Notes under the pieces: generated by a model
What the model was told of the DNA's origin: nothing
The model's database searches: none
Seen by the model: the letters and a program-made list of their open reading frames with translations, nothing else
Assembly: GCA_030549495.1 (NCBI GenBank)
Contig: JAUIRK010000921.1
Location: 726,501 to 790,500 of the forward strand
DNA: 64,000 nt
Direction: 5' to 3'
Source of the DNA: Nectonema munidae
Lineage: Eukaryota; Nematomorpha; Nectonematoida; Nectonematidae
Program-made: the position numbers and the translations under genes
Shown: positions 56,817-64,000 of the stretch, in pieces
Layout: each line of letters begins with the position of its first letter
How positions within the stretch are numbered: position 1 is the stretch's first letter

Positions 56817-56930
56817 TGTTGGGGAATTTTTTCCTAATTTTAAATTGGGGCATTTTTACTGGGCGCATTTTTTCCTACTTTTTAATTGGGGCATTTTTTC
56901 CTACTTTTTATTGGGGGCATTTTTTCTGCG
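56817..56930. repeat. G-rich 26-29 bp tandem repeat
   Basis: About four imperfect units of the form GGGGCATTTTTTCCTACTTT then TTAATT, inside the piggyBac remnant. One unit is interrupted by ACTGGGCGC. Confidence 0.65.
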
Positions 56931-57109
56931 CACTATATTCGATATGCAAATTTAATTAAAATATTTTCGCTGGAAATATAATATTTAAATTCACCAATTT
57001 TGTAAAAAAAAATATAAAGTAGTTTTATAAATTTAGGACTTTAGGTATGCGCTGAATACACTCAATTTTAAAGGCTCGCTTGAATATTTGGTCTCCCGTG
57101 GTATTTCCA

Positions 57110-57176
57110 GACCACTAATTTTCAAAATTGCAAAAAAAAATTCGCCCCCCCAATAATTTTGAGGATGTGCGCCCCT
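57110..57176 (-). mobile_element. hAT-like end inside the piggyBac remnant
   Basis: The minus strand from 57176 reads CAGGGGCGCACATCCTCAAA, then a run of G, a terminus of hAT type (CAGGGGCGCA…). It follows directly after the piggyBac segment NTKNKHIKLSN. The partner end was not located. Confidence 0.4.
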
Positions 57177-57735
57177 GTTTGAAAGCTTTATATGCTTGTT
57201 TTTTGTGTTATTATTAAAATGGAAATATTTTTGGACTTCCATCAATCTATTGCTGGACATCTTTTCTAACTATTTTTACATCTAAACCAAAAATGGTTAG
57301 TATTTGTGATACCCAGATAGAATTAATATACCAAAAAACTTTTTCAAACATTTGACTGAAAGAAAAATTTATGATGATTTTTTTGATTGGCATAAATTTT
57401 GGATTGATGGACTATAAATTCGTAAAGCTTATAGGTAAAGAAAAATTCAAATATTTGGATAGGTGACATATTCGATATTTCAAGTTCAATTTTGCTCAAA
57501 TTCGCATCTATATTTTATGTACTACTTTGACTATCAGTAAGTACGTTTTTCAGTCCAATTAATTGCTTGACTTTTTTTACTTTTATGGAAATCAGAAAAA
57601 AATCTATAACTTCAATTGATCCAACAACATGATTGGATAAAACTTGTGAAATAAAAGGTTTATCATCATCAGCCTCGTTCACTTGACTTCGTTTTCTTAA
57701 AGCATTTTTTAAATTATCGAAAGATCCCATGTCTT

Positions 57736-58867
57736 AGGGCTGTTGAGTAAACTAAAATAAAGAAATTATTTTTACACTAAAAAATTGAATAAAATACTTT
57801 TTAGATAAGAAAATCAAAATTGAGTAATTGCAAATAAAAAAATACTAATATTTTTAAATCCTAAAAAATTATTGATAATCTTCCTTTTTGATTAAATATA
57901 TAATTTGTTTAATTTAAAAAAAAATAATAGTTTCAATTTTTATAAAGTAAAATTGATATACAACGTTTTTAGGTTTTCCTATGTTCCTTAAATGAGGGCT
58001 AATTTTAAGACCTAAAAATTATTTTTGATTTTTCAAAACCCAAACATTGTTTTGAACGGGTATGAAATTCAAATATTTTTAAAGAAATGTTTATTTTATT
58101 TAAGAACCTTTAAAAATAACGTGTTTTTTTACTTTTTCTTTTTCTCAAGTGCTTAAAATCATTTATAAGGAAAAAGAAAGGTCGATTTTTTTAAAACAAA
58201 GTTTTTTAAAAAGGTCTTCATTTGAGGACTGCGGTAAATAATGTGTAAGAGAAGATATAGTAAAAGTTGAAAGGAGGCGCTGGGGGTCGAAAAATAACGA
58301 AAAATTGGTTGGCATCATTTGTAAAGGCTCCCTAAGGAAAAATTGAAGTAATTGTATAACAAATAGTTTCAATTTACTAAACTAGTAACATAAATATCTT
58401 TATGAATGTTATGATATTGTGTCTGCCAATACTTTACTCCGGTCTTAGAAAAGTGCCAACGTATCATCTGCCTGAGTTTCGTGGGAAGCGACTGAAAGAT
58501 ATTGAATTTTTCGATATGATTTTTTAAGTTTTATTATTTACCTAAACTTGAGATAGGCAGGACTGTTCTATTCTTGAAAATTTTTAAATATTTCTTCCAT
58601 TTGATGTATTATCTTTTTTTCAGATCCTATTACTGATAAAAATTCCCTTCTTTTGAATATCGATTTAAAAATTTTCGATGATTTACAAACCTTGTTTGAG
58701 GCGTAGGATTTGGATGTTGAAGTGTTCTTAAATCGCATTTCAAGTTTATTAAAATATTTCTTCCGAATAATAATCGAAATGTTAATCAATTTCATTCAAA
58801 AAAAAGCAAACGAGAATAAGTAATTTGATATAAAAGTAACTTAAAACCAAGAAATCGTCTGTGTCCA
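57736..58867. other. No gene seen
   Basis: AT-rich upstream flank of the importin gene. Short frames only. Confidence 0.4.
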
Positions 58868-58993
58868 TCAAAACCTTTGAGGACCTGTACGATTGAAGTT
58901 TCCCAAAAATTAGATTCGTCTGCTCTAAATATAAAAAATTTTATTTAAAAAATAGATGAATAGTCTTCAAAATTATGGTCCCTAAAATACTAA
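58868..58993 (+). mobile_element. TTAA family III MITE, decayed
   Basis: TCAAAACCTTTGAGGACCTG at the left; GAATAGTCTTCAAAATTATG, then GTCCCTAAAATACTAA at the right. The interior ATTCGTCTGCTCTAAATATA contains the reverse complement of GCAGACGA. It aligns along its length with 47983-48112. It lies 43 bp upstream of the importin start codon, so it may form part of that gene's 5' flank or leader. Confidence 0.55.
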
Positions 58994-59035
58994 TAGAAAT
59001 TTTTATTTACATTTTCTAGAAGTACTATTGCTTGA

Positions 59036-62000
59036 ATGGAAACTCTGCGACCAAAAGATGAGTTAATACTCTTGTTTGCTCAATTGGTAAATGCAAACAA
59101 CACGGATGTCAAGTTTTTGGAAGAGAGGATGCAGGTGTTTAAAAGAGAGCATTCCAATTTTACAGACGTGCTACTTGAAATCATTCGGGATTGTGTCGTG
59201 AGCGAAAAGGTTAGACTCTTTGCCACTCTCCTCTACAAACGCCTAATCCACGATCTCGGCTCGCAATTCTTTCGCGAAAATGCCTTCTTCAGTGAAAAGC
59301 ACATGCTTGTCTTTCGTGAATCCATTGCACTTTTTCTCACTGAACCAAGTTACGCTATAGCACAAAACTTGGCTCTCATTATCTCCAAGTATGCGCTTAA
59401 AGATTATGCCGATTCTTCTTCCCAAACCATCGATTTTATCGTTTTGCAATGCCTGACACAAGAGAGCTTAAACTCTAAAAAACTTTCCTACCTCTACCTT
59501 CTGCATATTTGCAAAGCTCTGCGCACTAAAAGACTCCCCAAAGACGTTGAAATGATTAACGAGCATTTATTCACTAAATTTTGCAATTTTTTTACCAAAG
59601 CCTGTTATGAAAATTTGGGAAATCTTTCCAAACTTATCCTTTCTAAAAATGAAATGGAATCACTCCTATCCTTTGATATTTTAGTGTTGAACGCAAAAAT
59701 CTTGAAGAACTTATTTCTGCATTCGAAATTTGATCACAATTCAGCATTGTACGAAGAGGTTTGTCGCAATATCGCAATACTTTTTTCAACCTTTTTCACC
59801 ATTCATTCCAGCCTTTCCTTCCCTTCAAATTCCTTTCTTCATTCCTTCATAAATTTAGTTTGTGCACTGATAAATCATCCTTCACATTTGATCAAGTCTA
59901 ATGACCAATTTAACCAGATCTTCTCATTTTCGGAACTCGTGTATAAAGCATTGGAGTCCAGTGCAGAGCATCCATCCTCCTTTACAGAAGAAAAATATTT
60001 GATTCGTTGTATGAAATTCGTAAGATCATTTTTAAAAGCTGATGGTTATATCATTTTGCGTCAAAATTACAATTATTCTTTCAAAGGCGATGCACAAACT
60101 CACTTTTCCTTGCCAGAAAACACTCTCCTCAAATTTTTAATCCTGACTACCGAAAAACTCATGAAACTCAAAAACAATGACGTTGAAGAGTTATTGAGTG
60201 GCACCTTGGATGGCGCCAACAAATACTTTTTTCATTCAGTAGATGTTTTCAACAAAGAATCAAATGCTTTCGTTTCCTTTTATCAATCTGCCTGTCAGCT
60301 CTTCATCGAGATGATTGAAAAATTTCCTTCCATTTGTCTCGCCTACCTTCAAGAATACATTGAAATTCATAAGTTTCGTCTGTTGAAAATGGATGAATCG
60401 CCCTTGCTTCATATTGAATGCTTTCTTACTTTGATTCAGTTATCTGCGCCTCTTTTAGAAGATTTCCTCAATTTTGACGACTTTTTACGAAGTTTCATCG
60501 CGCCCACATACCAAATTGAACTTGGGAATCGCTCTCAAAGGAACTTCTCCATTCTTAAGTGCAGAGTTTTGTTCTTTTTAGCAACGACCTATGCTTTGTA
60601 CCGCGATCCAGAGTCTATGAAGCAAATTCTCATTCTCATTTCTTCCAACTTTGACTTGAGTCATACCACTCACAGGATGGAAGAAAGTGATTTAGTGAGT
60701 GACGTCGTCCTTTTTTCCTTACACCATTTGTTTGCCCTGAAAGCTTTTCAAAGAGAATACTCACTCTCTTGCATGCCTAACCTCCTGGAGTACCTCTTCT
60801 CTCTGTTGAATAATTGTCAAGATGTAAACAGAAGTTCCTTGATTTGTGAAGTTTTAACTCAACTTTTCACTACTTTGCGATTGAAAGATGAAGAAGGAAA
60901 TTCAATGTCCAATATTCCGCCTCATTTAGTGGAGATGTGTATTCGCTTGTGCACTTTTGACAAAATATCTGCTGATGTTGAGGATCGATCTCATCATCTT
61001 AATTTTCTATCATCATTGATATCCCTGATTTCAATTTTGGTAGAGATCATGACACAAACAGATTTGGCAAGGAATTCATTTTCTATTTGTATGATCATTA
61101 AGTCGATCGTTGATTCTTCGAGTCCCTATTTTTTACATCTGGGTGAATGTGGCATCTCTTTGTGGCTGAGTGTCTTTAATCAAAAGTATTTTGATCAATC
61201 TTGTGATCTCATTCTCAAAGATCTCTACCCTCTTCGCGTTTTTCTTCCAAATCTAATTGACAAATGCGATGATGAAATTTTACCAAAAGTCCTAAACTTG
61301 ATACATTTTTACTTCAAAGGATTTCGTGATGACTTTTTACTTTTAATCGCCCCTCATTTCGTTTCTTTTTTGGAATTTTTTTTGCCTAACTCTGACAAAT
61401 CTGAAGATGATTCAATTTGCATGCTCCTCGTACTAAACATGCTTTCGTCCTTTTTTTCAGCTTCGCCAACGCTTTCATCCTTAACATTTTCTTCTGTCAC
61501 GCCTCACATATTTTTACAAATATTTTCCAATTTTCGTCCAGAATTTTTGCCTTCCTTTCACTGCATACTCACAATTACACTTCTTCATCAAAAGGGCAGT
61601 CAAGAGGTGTTTGAACTTTTGGACAGATCATCAAAAACTCCAAACTTTAATCAACTGGATCAATTCATGCTTCAGTACCTTGAGCATTGCGAATCATTTA
61701 TTCACGTGTTCAAAGGCGACAAGTTTCAGTTTGTTTGTTTGAGTGGAGTCATTTCTTCCTTCTTTGCTTTGTCCATGACTTATCCAGACTTATTTTTAAA
61801 GATCTTCTCCCGTATAATCGAACTCTTTCTTGACATTCATCGCTCTCAATCCATTTCAAATTTTGCTAAACCAAATTTCCCTAGCCTCCAGGATTTACCT
61901 GGAAATAAGCAATGTCTAATTAATTACCTAAGAAATATTAATTTAACTCAGTTTTTACAAGAGCACTTAAATCATTTAAAATCTCTGCACGATGGAGTAT

Positions 62001-62074
62001 ATTTTGAAACCTGTTTGAGCACACTAGATTCTTTTAGTCAGCGAAAATTGTATAATGCATTATCATTAACATAA
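59036..62074 (+). CDS. IPO11: Importin-11-like karyopherin
   Basis: A 1012-residue HEAT-repeat nuclear transport receptor of the importin-beta family. By family it binds RanGTP and carries cargo such as ubiquitin-conjugating enzymes through the nuclear pore. The whole length lines up by eye with vertebrate importin-11 (about 975 residues). Matching regions are LFATLLYKRLIHDLGSQF near residue 65, YLLHICKALRTKRLPKDVEM near 155, SFDILVLNAKILKNLF near 220, RSQRNFSILKCRVLFFLATT near 505, FLHLGECGISLWLSVFNQ near 700, and NQLDQFMLQYLEHCESF near 870. Identity is low, so it is fast-evolving. The ATG follows TTCTAG at 59013-59018, a possible acceptor for a 5' non-coding exon. No intron interrupts the coding, unlike the nearby kinase; retro-copy origin or intron loss is possible, but the ORF is intact with no poly-A scar seen. 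Confidence 0.85.
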   Translation: METLRPKDELILLFAQLVNANNTDVKFLEERMQVFKREHSNFTDVLLEIIRDCVVSEKVRLFATLLYKRLIHDLGSQFFRENAFFSEKHMLVFRESIALFLTEPSYAIAQNLALIISKYALKDYADSSSQTIDFIVLQCLTQESLNSKKLSYLYLLHICKALRTKRLPKDVEMINEHLFTKFCNFFTKACYENLGNLSKLILSKNEMESLLSFDILVLNAKILKNLFLHSKFDHNSALYEEVCRNIAILFSTFFTIHSSLSFPSNSFLHSFINLVCALINHPSHLIKSNDQFNQIFSFSELVYKALESSAEHPSSFTEEKYLIRCMKFVRSFLKADGYIILRQNYNYSFKGDAQTHFSLPENTLLKFLILTTEKLMKLKNNDVEELLSGTLDGANKYFFHSVDVFNKESNAFVSFYQSACQLFIEMIEKFPSICLAYLQEYIEIHKFRLLKMDESPLLHIECFLTLIQLSAPLLEDFLNFDDFLRSFIAPTYQIELGNRSQRNFSILKCRVLFFLATTYALYRDPESMKQILILISSNFDLSHTTHRMEESDLVSDVVLFSLHHLFALKAFQREYSLSCMPNLLEYLFSLLNNCQDVNRSSLICEVLTQLFTTLRLKDEEGNSMSNIPPHLVEMCIRLCTFDKISADVEDRSHHLNFLSSLISLISILVEIMTQTDLARNSFSICMIIKSIVDSSSPYFLHLGECGISLWLSVFNQKYFDQSCDLILKDLYPLRVFLPNLIDKCDDEILPKVLNLIHFYFKGFRDDFLLLIAPHFVSFLEFFLPNSDKSEDDSICMLLVLNMLSSFFSASPTLSSLTFSSVTPHIFLQIFSNFRPEFLPSFHCILTITLLHQKGSQEVFELLDRSSKTPNFNQLDQFMLQYLEHCESFIHVFKGDKFQFVCLSGVISSFFALSMTYPDLFLKIFSRIIELFLDIHRSQSISNFAKPNFPSLQDLPGNKQCLINYLRNINLTQFLQEHLNHLKSLHDGVYFETCLSTLDSFSQRKLYNALSLT

Positions 62075-62899
62075 ATCATTGTTAAATAATTTATTTGTTA
62101 TTTTATTCCTTTACAAAAATAATTTCATTAAAATCTTATGCCCGAACACCTGAAATCTATGAAACATATTTTAAGATATACCTGGAAAAAATATCTATTC
62201 ACTCAGAGACAAACTGAAATGATCATTGTACTTAATTTCAAGAATTATATACTTATCTTCATTATCTAAGTTTAAATTATGAATTGAAAAGAAATATATA
62301 TTCAATTATTTTTTTAATTAAACTTTTTCGTATGTATAAAATAAAAATTTTTATAAACAGTAACTTGATTAAATTTCTAAATCACCAACAACAAGATCAA
62401 TACTATTAAAAATAAAGCTCGTTAAATTAAAGTTAAATTTACATTTTTCAAAAATTAATCAAAATTTATTGTTTTCAAAGATCACTATGATGGAAAATTG
62501 AGCTTAAATATTGTTGTCAATGAATGCACCCATTGGTCTAGAAAGACTTAAATACCAATCAATTGGCCGAAGGAGTGTGTTATATTCAATTTTTATATAT
62601 GATCAATGTGATAATGCGTTTATCACTGGCAAAACGTGTGCTGAAAAATGTTTACCAAAATAACAACCAAATTTATTGATTTTAGGTCGTACATGGGTAT
62701 ATATCGTTTTGTAGTTTATTCCAGATGTATACATAAACAAACTTTACCATTTGTAAATTCTTTCAAGAATTTTTCTGTTTCCCTTATTTCATGCAGATTA
62801 CATCTCAAAAGAATAAAAATTTATACTACTGATTCTTATGAATCCTCAAATTTAAGTGATTTTTTTCTTCAATATCTGAAAGTTTTGCATCTGAAACCA
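62075..62899. other. 3' flank of the importin gene, no gene
   Basis: AT-rich. An AATAAA occurs near 62338. No recognisable features before the piggyBac remnant. Confidence 0.35.
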
Positions 62900-63509
62900 G
62901 TGATGATATATATTCATGCTATATTCCTACTTTTCAATCCAAAGACAATAACTCTTAGACATCTGAATATCCTCCGTCAAGTAAAACTCTCAGACGCAAT
63001 CTTATTCATAAATCTGACGGACCTACTTCTTTCATAAGTAACCGTGTCAACAATTGTATTGATGTCTTTATTGAAATGTTTGGATTCAAGAATATTGATA
63101 AAATAATTAGACTTACTATAGAAGAGGCAAAAAGAAGGAATAATGTAAACGTTTCCTTATCGTTGTCAAAATTCCATGCTTTTATTGGACTTTGCATAAT
63201 TAGAGGCGTTATCAAGGGGAGAAACGAGCCTTTGCATAGCTTTTTAATACAAATTACGGAAGAAAAGTATTCAACGAAACAGTGTCTCATAATGATTGCC
63301 AAAAAATTCTTGCTTATCTACGGTTCGACGACAAAAATTTGTGTTCTCTAAGAAAAGAAAAAGTTCCATTTGCAGCGATTCGTTTATTATGGAATAATGT
63401 AACGGAAAATTTTCAAAAGTGCTACTTTCCCCACGGATCAGTCACCGTTGACCAACGGCTTTATCCATGTCGTAGCAGATGCAAATTCATTCAATATATG
63501 CCAAGTTAA
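62900..63509 (+). pseudogene. piggyBac transposase N-terminal remnant, further lineage
   Basis: Frame one (to about 63280) gives SETSDDIYSCYIPTF, then after a stop HKSDGPTSFISNRVNNCIDV, FIEMFGFKNIDKIIRLT and SKFHAFIGLCIIRGVIKGRN. After a frame change comes CQKILAYLRFDDKNLC, AAIRLLWNNVTENFQKCYF, and VTVDQRLYPCRSRCKFIQYM-PS, the first catalytic-Asp region followed by the family 'K.YMPSKP' phrase. It stops there, so two thirds of the enzyme is missing. Stops and a shift make it dead. Wording differs from the other piggyBac copies in this window. Confidence 0.85.
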
Positions 63510-63968
63510 ATTATTCGAGAATTGAAAATATTTATTTAATAAAAAAATAAATTCATAATTATTTTAATCATGATATTCAGAGAATGAGCACAGAAATATA
63601 ATCTGCATGGTGATTTAATATAAAACGAATTTTAATTTAAAGTTTAGATGAAATGTGCTCACTTCTTAGTTATATTTTAGGCATCAATCGCAAATTTTGT
63701 TACACCCTTTGAAATTTTCCTAACATAATTGAAAAAACTGACTCCAGAAATGAAAGTAGCATTGTCGATTTAGTATAAAATTAAGTATATTAGTATAGAT
63801 TTAGAATAATGCTATTAGGGACAATTTCCATGGACACATGTTGATTTTCTCATCTTCTGTCACAGTGATTTTATTTCTCTTTCTGTCTCCTCTGTTTTTC
63901 TCTTCCGTTTTCTCTGCGAAAACTCAATCATTCACTCAAGCTCTCTTTTGTACTGTTAGTTTACAACC
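63510..63968. promoter_or_regulatory. Upstream region / probable 5' UTR of the next gene
   Basis: From about 63840 the sequence turns pyrimidine-rich (CTTTCTGTCTCCTCTGTTTT, TTCTCTTCCG, CTCAATCATTCACTCAAGC), typical of a leader directly before a start codon. No TATA box was assigned with confidence. Confidence 0.3.
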
Positions 63969-64000
63969 ATGGGTAAATTTGGTATGCGGCGAATCGTCGC
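63969..64000 (+). CDS. Start of an unidentified gene, truncated by the window end
   Basis: ATG in an excellent context (ACAACCATGGG) opens MGKFGMRRIV before the window ends. The composition of the last 30 bases is clearly GC-richer than the surroundings, as coding sequence is here. Too short to identify. Confidence 0.45.
   Translation, partial: MGKFGMRRIV

Larger units (their letters stand above)
55515..57735 (-). pseudogene. piggyBac transposase remnant, third lineage (PGBD-like)
   Basis: Minus-strand frames in order: MGSFDNLKNALRKRSQ near 57730; MSSNRLMEVQKYFHFNNNTK (57260-57200), the 'MS..R…I..FLHFNDN' region; then, after a repeat-filled gap, SIEEQIVRFYGKH (56410) and ICFGFKHRIM (56340-56310); HEIYSDNFFTRYDLFAHMA with the second catalytic Asp (56220-56160); KREITGTVRCNR; IVKQYNFYMGGVDKLDWLIQ with the third (55905-55845); YRINFKSKKW; and GRGSKRPCKVLEEIRCDGFD (55670-55600) with a C-terminal CxxC. 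The SDNFFT and MGGVDKLD wording is closer to PGBD2/3-type proteins than to the intact element at 22520. Many frame changes; inactive. Confidence 0.85.

Noticed and set aside
62648-63037. 129-codon plus-strand open frame
   Set aside because: It overlaps the piggyBac remnant in a different frame; the conserved transposase reading runs through the same DNA.
1-64000. CRISPR arrays, bacterial operons, rRNA or tRNA genes, retroviruses or LTR elements
   Set aside because: No regular spacer arrays, no conserved rRNA blocks and no cloverleaf-forming tRNA were seen. Reverse transcriptase fragments are all of non-LTR type, and no convincing long terminal repeat pair was found.

Overview
The window is strongly AT-rich eukaryotic DNA with few, widely spaced genes, small introns with GT/AG borders, and a very high load of DNA transposons and LINE remnants. 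Long poly-A/T tracts, TTAA-flanked piggyBac-type repeats, hAT, Tigger and LINE pieces, and host proteins of metazoan type point to an invertebrate animal, most likely an arthropod. A copepod-like crustacean would fit, but the species cannot be proved from sequence alone. No CRISPR array, operon, rRNA or convincing tRNA gene was seen, and no convincing retrovirus or LTR element.

Four host genes can be supported. (1) A serine-rich protein of unknown function has two phase-compatible exons (35351-35639 and 39657-40549), separated by a 4-kb intron that holds a GC-richer decayed transposon. (2) A deoxynucleoside kinase (TK2/dNK family) has eight conserved exons from 44349 to 48351; its first exon is uncertain, and its introns hold LINE and TTAA-repeat debris. 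(3) A divergent importin-11-like karyopherin lies in one uninterrupted frame, 59036-62074. (4) The first codons of another gene begin at 63969 and run off the window.

The rest is mostly mobile DNA. One intact piggyBac element (22520-24826) has TTAA target duplications, terminal repeats, subterminal palindromes and a 581-residue transposase with the full aspartate set. It appears to sit inside an older, unrelated transposon ORF. At least three, probably four, other piggyBac lineages survive as broken pieces (31140-32080 minus, 34330-34610, 55515-57735 minus, 62900-63509). Around them are short non-autonomous repeats with TTAA ends in at least three related families (I, about 137 bp; II, about 122-138 bp; III, about 130 bp). 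These families repeatedly carry the octamer GCAGACGA, and two of them form tandem copies that share a single TTAA. Other elements are hAT transposase remnants (3735-5528, 20890-21560, 41315-41680), hAT-like MITEs nested inside LINEs (7389-7721 and 53360-53718), a 188-bp MITE with a perfect 8-bp duplication (8638-8825), LINEs at 6520-7930, 32200-32740, 46780-47200 and 52750-55200, and a Tigger remnant at 48605-49170.

Layout: 1-34 kb is a gene-poor transposon field; 35-41 kb holds the serine-rich gene; 42-48.4 kb the kinase; 48.4-59 kb is transposon field again; 59-62 kb importin-11; 62.9-63.5 kb a piggyBac remnant; 63.97 kb the next gene. The host genes show no functional link to each other.
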